A stretch of DNA of 64,000 nucleotides from Methylacidiphilum caldifontis. GTDB lineage: Bacteria; Verrucomicrobiota; Verrucomicrobiia; Methylacidiphilales; Methylacidiphilaceae. Position numbers and translations under genes: made by a program. The notes beneath the pieces were generated by a model. That model saw only the letters and a list, made by a program, of their open reading frames with translations. It was not told where the DNA came from and searched no databases. The stretch covers positions 1,240,001 to 1,304,000 of the forward strand of contig NZ_CP065957.1 in NCBI RefSeq assembly GCF_017310505.1, read 5' to 3'. This document shows, piece by piece, positions 55,901 through 63,259 of this stretch. Numbering within the stretch: position 1 is the first letter of the stretch; every line of letters starts with the position of its first letter.

Positions 55901-56471
55901 AGGTCTCATCCACCAATTCGACCGTGTTGATTTCGTGACTGGTTCGAAAACCATCAAAAAAATGAAGAAAAGGAAGCGAAGACTCCAAAGCCGATAGATG
56001 GGCGACAACAGCAATGTCAGCAGCTTCCTGGACTGACTGGGAGTTCAAAAGAGCAAATCCAGTTGACCTCGCCGCCATGACATCACTATGGTCTCCGAAA
56101 ATGGATAAGGCATGAGTAGCTACCGTTCTTGAGGCAACATGGAAAACAGCGGGCAAAAGCTCGCCCGCTATCTTAAACATATTGGGAAGCATAAGCAATA
56201 GCCCTTGTGAAGCGGTGAATGTTGTCGCCAGGCTTCCCGATAAAAGAGCACCATGGATCGCGCCCGCAACCCCTCCTTCACTTTGCATTTCAACAACTTG
56301 TGGAAGTAAACCCCAAAGGTTCGTTTTTTTTTCTGTTCTCCATTTATCAACCCATTCTCCCATGGGTGATGCGGGTGTGATGGGATAAAGAGCTATGACT
56401 TCACTCAGTAGATAGGCTACCTGGGCTACTGCCTCGTTGGCATCCACTGTTTTTAAAGAAATGTTTGCCAC
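52923..56471 (-). CDS. nifJ: Pyruvate:ferredoxin (flavodoxin) oxidoreductase, single-chain
   Basis: The 1182-residue enzyme oxidises pyruvate to acetyl-CoA with reduction of ferredoxin or flavodoxin. The N-terminal domain I has YPITPASPMGEWVDKW. Two [4Fe-4S] motifs are CIQCGKCVIACPHS and DCTGCQICVDVCPA, with a third cluster linked to YPGACAGCGESPYLKLL. The TPP region is IIGGDGWAYDIGLGGLIHV and LDTEVYSNTGGQASKATPRG. The full length and motif order are normal. It is the first gene of a leftward operon, divergent from the hydrogenase operon. Confidence 0.96.
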   Translation of the reverse strand: MANISLKTVDANEAVAQVAYLLSEVIALYPITPASPMGEWVDKWRTEKKTNLWGLLPQVVEMQSEGGVAGAIHGALLSGSLATTFTASQGLLLMLPNMFKIAGELLPAVFHVASRTVATHALSIFGDHSDVMAARSTGFALLNSQSVQEAADIAVVAHLSALESSLPFLHFFDGFRTSHEINTVELVDETLLKELVSLEPIMRFRQRALNPEKPLLYGSSQNPDTFFQARERINPYYSACPGIVQTVMDRFGKLTGRYYEIYEYHGDPQATLVVVVMGSAAETVCSVVDDLNKKGWKTGVVKVRLFGPFDQHRFLSSFPPTTRSIAVLDRCKEPTAAGEPLLLQVSSAILNNALKKDFPFQNIPRVIGGRYGLSSKEFSPAMAKAVFDHLSKEEGWSDFTVGIVDDVSDRSIPVDESYSLEKQYRYEAVFYGLGSDGTVSANKNTVKIVGEEGKLFAQGYFVYDSKKSGSLTISHLRFDTQPIAAPYLVEKPHFVGCHQFEFIFKYDVLKGIQKEGILLLNSPFGAEQTWSKLPEAVQKKIKDKKIRFFIIDAYKIAKESGLGSRINTIMQVSFFELSKLIAIEDALTFIKKHIRSSYGYRGEEVINRNYEALEKARTALFEIDYEQKPFSSIPQFSLIPKEAPRYVKEVIGKMIALEGDKLPVSCFSPYGDFPTATSQWEKRNISIEVPLWEPSICIQCGKCVIACPHSVIRAKVYEPSYLEKAPSGFLKAQPRYPEWEGLLYSIAVSEADCTGCQICVDVCPAFDKYQPAKKALNMTVRKDLFDESRMEHFAFFESLPDVEKDKIDCQSLRDVALLRPLFEYPGACAGCGESPYLKLLSQLFGDRMLIANATGCSSIYGGNLPTTPWAKDKEGRGPAWANSLFEDNAEFGLGLYLGVDQLRNLTQKRLLDLTKKGVIENGLVQDLIEAEEKSPKEYSDQRKRIKLLQEKLKTLEQPEAYELLKLSGYLSRKSVWIIGGDGWAYDIGLGGLIHVLALNYKVNVLVLDTEVYSNTGGQASKATPRGAVAKFAASGKTTPKMDLALMAISLGNVYVASVAVGADEEHTINAFLEADAFEGPSLILAYAHCIAHGIDMAKAMHHQKSVVASGRWPIFRYNPKGYADGKHLKLDWTRLIEGFEKTELSENRFRMLFLSDPERAEDLLALALADCRNRFEYYKKMN

Positions 56472-56570
56472 TTTTTTATTTTATCTTTTTCCTGCAGAAC
56501 TTTAAACTGTAAAGAATTCTAGGACCTAGCCCTATTTTAAGTAACACGCATAGAGCTTTTCTGTTTTTAT

Positions 56571-56591
56571 TATATAGGTCTTTCCTATATA
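56571..56591. promoter_or_regulatory. Palindromic site in the nifJ-hyd divergent promoter region
   Basis: TATATAGG (56571-56578) and CCTATATA (56584-56591) form a perfect 8-bp inverted repeat around 5 bases, ending 16 bp before the hydB start at 56608. A second, weaker inverted repeat is CTTTA (56500-56504) with TAAAG (56510-56514). Either may be an operator shared by the two operons. Confidence 0.4.
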
Positions 56592-56607
56592 TTTTGTTTT
56601 CGAATTC

Positions 56608-57750
56608 GTGATGAACTCAAAAAAGTTCAAAATTTCAAAAAATGCTCTTCAATCCCTCATTGATCATCTCAAAGCTGAAGGTTTCAAGACCATTGGACCA
56701 AAAGTGTCAAGAAACGCTATCGTGTATGATGAAATTGACAGTTTAGATGACTTTCCCATAGGTATCGGAGATGAACAGGAGGCGGGTAAATACAAACTAA
56801 AAAAAAACCCTTATCCAACTCTTTTTGGATTTGCCTCTTCTCCTCATAGCTGGAAACAGTTTCTATTCTTAGCTCAAGAAAAAATTTTTAGCTTCCGTAG
56901 CCCTTTGAACAACAACGAAGCGCCATCAATTGAGCCACCCATGTTTCAATCTACTCCTCTTGCTTTTATCGGGGTAAGATCTTGTGATCTCCATGCCCTA
57001 TCCATTCAAAATCGAGTATTCCAGGAAGGACCCTACATTCACTCAGGCTACAAGGTTCGATCACAGCACCTTTTTATCCTGGCCGTAAATTGTACACATC
57101 CCTCCGCTACCTGTTTCTGTTCATCCATGGGGACAGGTCCAAAAGCCAAAAAAGGCTATGATCTCCTACTCACAGAAATTGTCGAATCAAATAAAGCCCC
57201 CTATTATGTTATTGAGCCAGGAACCGCTTGCGGTGAAGAACTCTTATCGCTGATTCAAAAAGAAAATGTTTCAGAAGAAGAACTCAACAAAGAACAACAA
57301 ACCTTAAAAGAAGCTGAGCAGAAAATCACTCGACAACTGGATACCCATGGCATCAAAGAACTTCTCTACAACAACCTGAATCATCCCCGGTGGGAACAAA
57401 CCGCTCTCCGCTGCCTTTCTTGTGCTAACTGCACGTTTGTTTGCCCCACCTGTTTTTGTTCAACCCTGATCGATATCCCTCGAAAAGCAAACGAAGTAGA
57501 AAGATGGATGGTATGGGATTCCTGTTTTAGCCTGGAATTTACTCATACCCCCTCGGGAAGCACAAGAAAAACAGTTCTTGCCCGATACAGACAATGGATG
57601 ACTCACAAACTGGCCTCATGGATTGATCAATTCGGGACTTCAGGATGTGTGGGTTGTGGCCGTTGCATAACCTGGTGTCCTGTTGGAATCGATATCACAG
57701 AGGAAGCCGCTATTATTCGAAAAACATCTCCCATAGAAAAGCTATCTTAA
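56608..57750 (+). CDS. hydB: [NiFe]-hydrogenase group 3b, beta subunit (4Fe-4S)
   Basis: HydB relays electrons between the hydrogenase core and the flavoprotein. The 380-residue protein shows the HydB block [17 protein letters not shown] and [20 protein letters not shown], and two clusters [16 protein letters not shown] and [16 protein letters not shown]. It is first in a hydB-cnbd-hydG-hydD-hydA operon on the plus strand, the same subunit order as the Pyrococcus hydBGDA operon. ATG codons at 56608 and 56611 are both possible starts. Confidence 0.92.
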   Translation: MMNSKKFKISKNALQSLIDHLKAEGFKTIGPKVSRNAIVYDEIDSLDDFPIGIGDEQEAGKYKLKKNPYPTLFGFASSPHSWKQFLFLAQEKIFSFRSPLNNNEAPSIEPPMFQSTPLAFIGVRSCDLHALSIQNRVFQEGPYIHSGYKVRSQHLFILAVNCTHPSATCFCSSMGTGPKAKKGYDLLLTEIVESNKAPYYVIEPGTACGEELLSLIQKENVSEEELNKEQQTLKEAEQKITRQLDTHGIKELLYNNLNHPRWEQTALRCLSCANCTFVCPTCFCSTLIDIPRKANEVERWMVWDSCFSLEFTHTPSGSTRKTVLARYRQWMTHKLASWIDQFGTSGCVGCGRCITWCPVGIDITEEAAIIRKTSPIEKLS

Positions 57751-57759
57751 GAAAAAATC

Positions 57760-58221
57760 ATGAAATCCATAAAACTGCAGCTCTCTGAGCATCCTTTCCT
57801 AAGAGACATTAGAGAAGATTACATAGATACATTATCTGAGCTGGTTATGAACGTTTCCTATAAAGCTCAAAGTTATCTTTTCTTGGAAGGACAAAAAGCT
57901 GACCAATTTTTTCTGATCCAAAAAGGGCTTATCGCTCTGGAAAGTTATTTTCCAGATCGAGGTTTTCTCACCCTCCAAACCATAGGTGCGGGCCATGTCG
58001 TGGGATGGTCCTGGATATGTCCCCCTTTTCTTTGGCATTTTTCTGCTCGAGTCGTTGAACCCGTAGATGCCTTGGTCTTTGATGCAGTCCGACTCAATCA
58101 AACGATGGAGGCTAATCCTTCTTTGGGTTACGCGATAACAAAAAGAATTATTCCCTTGATACTCGATAGGCTACAAGCCACGCGGCTGCAATTTTTGGAT
58201 ATCTATGGACCACCCTCTTAA
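57760..58221 (+). CDS. Cyclic-nucleotide-binding-domain protein without DNA-binding domain
   Basis: The 153-residue protein is a single CRP-like beta-roll: SYLFLEGQKADQFFLIQKGLIAL, TIGAGHVVGWSW and RVVEPVDALVFDAVRL. There is no C-terminal helix-turn-helix, so it is not a transcription factor by itself. Genes of this sort are often found inside group 3b hydrogenase operons between the beta and gamma subunits; a role in assembly or sensing is inference. It overlaps hydG by 17 bp. Confidence 0.82.
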   Translation: MKSIKLQLSEHPFLRDIREDYIDTLSELVMNVSYKAQSYLFLEGQKADQFFLIQKGLIALESYFPDRGFLTLQTIGAGHVVGWSWICPPFLWHFSARVVEPVDALVFDAVRLNQTMEANPSLGYAITKRIIPLILDRLQATRLQFLDIYGPPS

Positions 58222-59050
58222 TCCAGCACCTAGCCCTTTTGTTCCCCAATTGTTCATCGTTGAAGAAAAAAAGAAGGAATCTTCCTCTGTTTTTACTCTT
58301 TATCTTAGCTCGATAGAAAAAAAACCATTTTATTTTTCTCCTGGACAGTTCAACATGCTTTCGGCTATTGGGGGAGGAGAAGCCGCTATATCTATCGCAA
58401 GCGATCCCACAGACACCCTCCATCTCATCCATACCATCCGCATTGTGGGCAATGTCACCCAGGCGTTAAATAGGCTTCAACAAAAAGATTTTGTTTTCGT
58501 ACGCGGCCCTTACGGCAAAGGTTGGCCAATAGAACAGGCTAAAGATAAAACTCTTGTCCTTGTAGCCGGAGGCATAGGATTACCCCCCTTGCTTCCCATA
58601 ATACATAAGGCTAACAAAGAGAAGGAGTTTTTTAAAAAATTGATTCTCCTCTATGGGGCAAGAACAAAAGACGATCTTCTTTTCATTCCTTTTTTGGAGA
58701 AGATGGCCAATGAAAAAATCATCGATTTGCATATCACCATTGACCGGCCTAGCCGCGACTGGAAAGGACACGTCGGCACGGTAACCACTCTTGTCTCCAA
58801 CCTAACTATTGATCCCCAACAGACTGTAGTGTTTTGTTGCGGACCTGAAATTATGATGCGGTTTACCGCAAGAGAGTTTGAACGCCGAGAAGTTCCTAAA
58901 GATAACATTTTTTGTTCCTTAGAACGAAATATGAAATGTGCTATTGGCATTTGTGGACATTGTCAGCTTTGGGGTTATTTTCTATGTAAGGATGGCCCTG
59001 TTTTCCCTTATGGAAGAATCCAGGAATTGTTAACTATTGAAGAGCTCTAG
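58205..59050 (+). CDS. hydG: [NiFe]-hydrogenase group 3b, gamma subunit (FAD, 2Fe-2S)
   Basis: HydG is the NAD(P)H-reacting subunit. The protein has VRGPYGKGWPIEQA, LVAGGIGLPPLLP and FCCGPEIMMRF typical of the ferredoxin-NADP reductase fold, and a C-terminal [2Fe-2S] motif KCAIGICGHCQL with FLC. Its start lies 17 bp inside the preceding gene, so translation is coupled. It is a close paralogue of 49869-50723. Confidence 0.92.
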   Translation: MDHPLNPAPSPFVPQLFIVEEKKKESSSVFTLYLSSIEKKPFYFSPGQFNMLSAIGGGEAAISIASDPTDTLHLIHTIRIVGNVTQALNRLQQKDFVFVRGPYGKGWPIEQAKDKTLVLVAGGIGLPPLLPIIHKANKEKEFFKKLILLYGARTKDDLLFIPFLEKMANEKIIDLHITIDRPSRDWKGHVGTVTTLVSNLTIDPQQTVVFCCGPEIMMRFTAREFERREVPKDNIFCSLERNMKCAIGICGHCQLWGYFLCKDGPVFPYGRIQELLTIEEL

Positions 59051-59056
59051 GGGTTT

Positions 59057-59815
59057 ATGACTAAAATTGCCATCTGGAAATTTACTTCTTGTGATGGATG
59101 CCAACTTAGCTTGTTAGACCTCGAAGAAGATCTTCTGGAAATAGCCAAGCATTTTGAGATCTCCTATTTTCTCGAAGCAAGCAGCAAAAGGGCTGATCCA
59201 CCTTACGACATTTCACTCGTCGAAGGATCAATCACTACGGAAGAGGCAAAACGCAAAATTATGGATATACGCGCCCAGTCCAAATATCTCGTTACTATTG
59301 GAGCTTGTGCTACTGCAGGAGGCATACAAGCTTTAAGAAACTTTGCTTCCCTTCAAAGTTTCAAGCAAAGGGTATATCCACGTCCCGAAGTCATAGATGT
59401 TCTGCCTACCTCTCTGCCCATATCCCACTATGTCCGGGTTGATTATGAACTTCAAGGTTGTCCAATCAACAAATTGCAGCTGCTTCAGCTTCTTTATTCT
59501 TATAGCCGTGATCTCCGACCTTCCTTTTCTAGTGGAAGTGTGTGCATGGAATGTAAAAGAAGGGCCATTCCTTGTGTAATGGTAGCCAGCAAAACTCTCT
59601 GTCTTGGTCCCGTCACTCATGGAGGCTGTGGTGCAATCTGCCCGAGCTTTGGCAGAGGCTGTTACGGCTGTTACGGCCCAAAAGAAACACCCAATAGTGC
59701 TTCTCTTTGCCAGTGGGCAAAGGATGAGTTGGATTTCGATCCCCTGGCCTTAGACCATGCCTTCAAGAAGTTCTACTGTATTGCCGAAGGATTTAAACTT
59801 TCTCATGAAAGCTGA
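59057..59815 (+). CDS. hydD: [NiFe]-hydrogenase group 3b, small subunit
   Basis: The small subunit carries the iron-sulfur relay next to the NiFe site. Cysteines at 12 and 15 (KFTSCDGCQLSLLDLEE), the cysteine in LVTIGACATAGGIQALRNF and that in ELQGCPINKLQ bind the proximal cluster. A Cys-rich C-terminal part (CMECKRRAIPC, then GGCGAICPSFGRGCYGCYG) fits further clusters. There is no Tat signal, as expected for a cytosolic group 3 enzyme. It overlaps hydA by 11 bp. Confidence 0.93.
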   Translation: MTKIAIWKFTSCDGCQLSLLDLEEDLLEIAKHFEISYFLEASSKRADPPYDISLVEGSITTEEAKRKIMDIRAQSKYLVTIGACATAGGIQALRNFASLQSFKQRVYPRPEVIDVLPTSLPISHYVRVDYELQGCPINKLQLLQLLYSYSRDLRPSFSSGSVCMECKRRAIPCVMVASKTLCLGPVTHGGCGAICPSFGRGCYGCYGPKETPNSASLCQWAKDELDFDPLALDHAFKKFYCIAEGFKLSHES

Positions 59816-61103
59816 AAGTAAGCAACCTGTCCACCTTTCGGTTTCAGCCCTATCACGCGTTGAAGGCGAAGGAGGGCTTTGGATTAAAATAGAAAATGGG
59901 AAAGTCTTAAGAACCGAGCTGCGTATATTCGAAGCTCCCCGCTTTTTTGAATCTTTTTTAATAGGCAGACATTTTTACGAGCCACCTGATATTACTGCTA
60001 GAATTTGTGGCATATGTCCTGTAGCCTACCAGATCAGTTCAACCGCCGCGATCGAAAATAGCGTTGGGCTTACTGTCCCTGAATGTATTTGGCAATTGCG
60101 CCGGCTCCTTTATTGTGGAGAATGGATAGAAAGTCATGGTTTACATGTTTTCTTTCTCCATGCTCCCGGATTTTTAGGCTATCCAAGCCTAATGGATATG
60201 GCTAAAGACTATCCTAAAGAAGTGAGCTGGGGCTTGCAGATTAAAAAAGCGGGCAACGCTCTTATACGAGCAATCGCTGGCCGAGAGATCCATCCTATTA
60301 ATGTGCGTGTGGGCGGTTTTTATCATGTTCCTGAAAAAAAAGAGCTTGAGAGTCTTTTGGATTCCCTAAAAAAGGGATTAGACTATAGTCTTCAAGCCAT
60401 AAAATGGATCGGCTCTGTCTGTTCATTTCCTTCATTCAAAAAAGAGTATACATTTGTTGCTTTAAAGAATGATAGCTGCTATCCCATAGAAAGAGGGAGA
60501 CTTTATTGTGGAGAACAGGCTCTAGCCCTTGAAGAGTTTGAGAGCTATTTTACTGAAGAACAAACCGATTATTCCCATGCTCTCAGATGGTTGGATAGCC
60601 ACGCAAAACCTTGTGTTGCTGGTCCTCTTGCACGTTTCAATTTAAATTATCATCCCTTGCCGACTTTTATAAAGGATATCCTCAAAGAAACTCCTTTAGA
60701 ATATCCCTGTATGAATCCTTTCCAATCCATACTTGTAAGACTTGTAGAAATCGCTTATGCATTTGATGAAGCAATAAAATTGATTGATAAATATGAACCT
60801 CCTGAACCATGTTATCTCCCTTTAGAACCTTGCGCTGCTGTAGGCTATGGTATAAGTGAAGCCCCCCGTGGCCTGCTTTATCACCGTTATCTTATGGATG
60901 ACAAAGGACTTATAAGAGGGGCCAAAATCGTCCCTCCTACCTGTTTTAACTTGGCCTCTGCTGAAGAAGACATAAAAAATTGGATTGAGTCTCACCTAAA
61001 CGACACGGCCGAAAAGTTAACAGCTGATTGTGAACAGCTTGTTAGAAACTATGATCCGTGTATTTCCTGTGCGACCCATTTTCTTAAATTAAAATTTTTG
61101 TAG
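59805..61103 (+). CDS. hydA: [NiFe]-hydrogenase group 3b, large (catalytic) subunit
   Basis: The large subunit holds the NiFe active site. The N-terminal L1 motif RICGICP gives C68 and C71, and the C-terminal L2 motif DPCISCATH gives C419 and C422. A short C-terminal peptide of seven residues follows the terminal His and would be removed by a maturation peptidase. The start at the ATG at 59805 overlaps hydD. Maturation genes (hyp) are not in the window. The enzyme probably couples H2 to NAD(P)H. Confidence 0.95.
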   Translation: MKAESKQPVHLSVSALSRVEGEGGLWIKIENGKVLRTELRIFEAPRFFESFLIGRHFYEPPDITARICGICPVAYQISSTAAIENSVGLTVPECIWQLRRLLYCGEWIESHGLHVFFLHAPGFLGYPSLMDMAKDYPKEVSWGLQIKKAGNALIRAIAGREIHPINVRVGGFYHVPEKKELESLLDSLKKGLDYSLQAIKWIGSVCSFPSFKKEYTFVALKNDSCYPIERGRLYCGEQALALEEFESYFTEEQTDYSHALRWLDSHAKPCVAGPLARFNLNYHPLPTFIKDILKETPLEYPCMNPFQSILVRLVEIAYAFDEAIKLIDKYEPPEPCYLPLEPCAAVGYGISEAPRGLLYHRYLMDDKGLIRGAKIVPPTCFNLASAEEDIKNWIESHLNDTAEKLTADCEQLVRNYDPCISCATHFLKLKFL

Positions 61104-61124
61104 AAAGTAGACTGGTTACCAAGT

Positions 61125-62936
61125 TTACAAAGGCTGGTTTAAAAGGGAAGCAATTTGTAATTTGCGTAGCATAGAGCGTTTTTTCCTTTGATGGGCTTCC
61201 ATTCTTTTTAATATGTCAACCAGCGATTTTACGGCTTCAACAATATAAGATCCTTTATTGAGCATAACACATTCTGAACGCTGAGCCATTGCGGCATCAG
61301 TCACTTCAGCCCTGGAAGGAATACCTGTTTTGGCTAAAGATTCCAAAACCTGTGTTGCCCAAATTACAGGGATATGTGCAGCTTCCGCTATCCAGAGTAT
61401 CTCTTCTTGAACTTCAGCAAGCCGTTCATAGCCGCATTCAACAGCCAGATCTCCTCGGGCGATCATGACCCCAATTGACCTGTATTTCATCGCTTTAAGT
61501 AGAATTAAAGGGAGGTTCTCAAAGCCTTTTCGGGTTTCTATTTTTAAAACTATCCCTAGCTCCGAAATTGATTCTTTGCTCAAAGCCTGATCAAGATCGT
61601 CAATATCTGAAGGCAATCTTAAAAATGAGATTCCCACTGCATCCGCATGTTTCACTACAAAAGAAAGGCTGCGGATATCCTGTTCTGTCAATGCTGAAAT
61701 CTTTAGATCAGAGAAGGGTAAATTAATTCCCCTATCCACTCGCAGTTTATAGCCATTTGGCTGAACATGAGTGATTTCGACAAGAATACCTCGAGAGTCA
61801 CTGTGTATAACCTTTCCTCCAACTTTTCCATCATCAAACCAGATTTGCTCTTCGGCTTTAATATCTGCAAGTATTTGAGGATGAGAAATCCTTAGAAAAC
61901 CAACGACCTCTTCTTTGTGATTGAACAGACCGTTGTCTTTGCAAATCCACAACCGATCCTTGTTCCTAACCAATAGAAAGGGTTGTTGAGGAGATAAACT
62001 TTTAAGTACAGCTGCTCTTTGAGGTTGTTCAGGAGAATGGGGCAGATGAACAAAAACAATCCCTTCTTTCAGATAAGCGGTCTCGATTGAATGAGCAAGC
62101 CATCCTTTTTCTATCTGCTGATCGATTTTTAAGGTTCTCCCTTTGCCCCTTGCATCAAAAAATCTTATCGTGTCTCCCTCTTTGAGAACTTCAACCCACT
62201 CCCTTGGAAATCTCAAAAAGCTATTGGCTTTAATGGGGGGATCCGTTCTTTGTTCTTCACTACCGATCCAAACCCAACCCGGATCAACTATCTTTCCTAA
62301 GAGATCTCGTTTAGGCCTAATGGCACATGCCTTAATGGCGGGATCTAGAGATACAATACGCAGCTTAGGCCCAGGTAGATCCATTAAAATCTTGCAACTA
62401 TAGCCTAATTGAGAAGAAGCCTTGCGGCTATTTTCTATCATCTTCGACCATACTTCTGGGTTGTCATGTCCACAGTTGATACGCACGACGTTCATTCCAG
62501 CTCGAAGGAGCTCTTCAATCAGCTTGGGGTTTTCAGCCGCTTCAGTCGGTAAAGTAACCATGATACTGCATGGAGAGCCGAGATGAGATTCCCCTAAAAG
62601 TCTTTGTTTATTGCGCACAAGCAGTGCCGCCCCTTCCTGTCGTGAAAGAGGATAAGGCCGGCTTGGGACTTCTTGTCCAAGAGCTTCAAGTACTTTCTCA
62701 AGGCTCCATAACACACACGACTCGGACCGACCCAGCGAAGATATTCCCCAATCGGAGAGTGCATCTTGGATTTGCCTCAGATCGTAACGACGAAGAACCA
62801 GGTAATGAATGAGGTTCGATGCACTCAACCGGTTATCAGGATGGGCAGAATCGATAAGGCTATGGTAAGTTTGTTCAGCCTGAAGGGCCTCTTTATAAAT
62901 ACTGAACAATAATTTGGTCAGTTCTGTTCTGCTCAT
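61125..62936 (-). CDS. Atypical long pyruvate kinase
   Basis: Core motifs of pyruvate kinase are present: IMVTLPTEAAENPKLIEELL with VVRINCGHD, ILMDLPGPKLRI, LKIETRKGFENL, GVMIARGDLAVECG and WATQVLESLAKTGIPSRAEV. It differs from classical enzymes by an N-terminal helical domain of about 110 residues and by a much longer segment (about 200 residues) in the B-domain region. The usual C-terminal regulatory domain is missing. I start at the ATG at 62936 (603 residues); a GTG at 63038 would add 34 residues. Confidence 0.82.
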   Translation of the reverse strand: MSRTELTKLLFSIYKEALQAEQTYHSLIDSAHPDNRLSASNLIHYLVLRRYDLRQIQDALSDWGISSLGRSESCVLWSLEKVLEALGQEVPSRPYPLSRQEGAALLVRNKQRLLGESHLGSPCSIMVTLPTEAAENPKLIEELLRAGMNVVRINCGHDNPEVWSKMIENSRKASSQLGYSCKILMDLPGPKLRIVSLDPAIKACAIRPKRDLLGKIVDPGWVWIGSEEQRTDPPIKANSFLRFPREWVEVLKEGDTIRFFDARGKGRTLKIDQQIEKGWLAHSIETAYLKEGIVFVHLPHSPEQPQRAAVLKSLSPQQPFLLVRNKDRLWICKDNGLFNHKEEVVGFLRISHPQILADIKAEEQIWFDDGKVGGKVIHSDSRGILVEITHVQPNGYKLRVDRGINLPFSDLKISALTEQDIRSLSFVVKHADAVGISFLRLPSDIDDLDQALSKESISELGIVLKIETRKGFENLPLILLKAMKYRSIGVMIARGDLAVECGYERLAEVQEEILWIAEAAHIPVIWATQVLESLAKTGIPSRAEVTDAAMAQRSECVMLNKGSYIVEAVKSLVDILKRMEAHQRKKRSMLRKLQIASLLNQPL

Positions 62937-63259
62937 CTTTATTAATTTAATCCAAAGAAAGCTTGGGCTATACTGCCAATTTCTTCTTTCTTTTGTATCC
63001 AACGACCTTTTTTGCCTGATCAAAAAGCTACTTGACACAGCCTTCCCTTTATTCTTTCACTGATCTATTTCTTCAAGAATCTGACCCTTAATGAATATCC
63101 CAATATTATCGTTGGGTTTAGCCCAAAGCTCCCCCAAGTTTTTTTCGCAACGAGGATAAGAAGTTATCCTTAGAGTAGGGATGGAGTGAACAAAAGAATA
63201 TCACTCTTTTTTTTTGAAAATAGACCTTGGGCTTAAGCTTTAGACTTCACTATGAATAT

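Noticed and set aside
63111-63137. Possible terminator (TTGGG/CCCAA followed later by T-run) between rfbA and the pyruvate kinase gene
   Set aside because: The stem is short and the T-run is separated from it by other bases.
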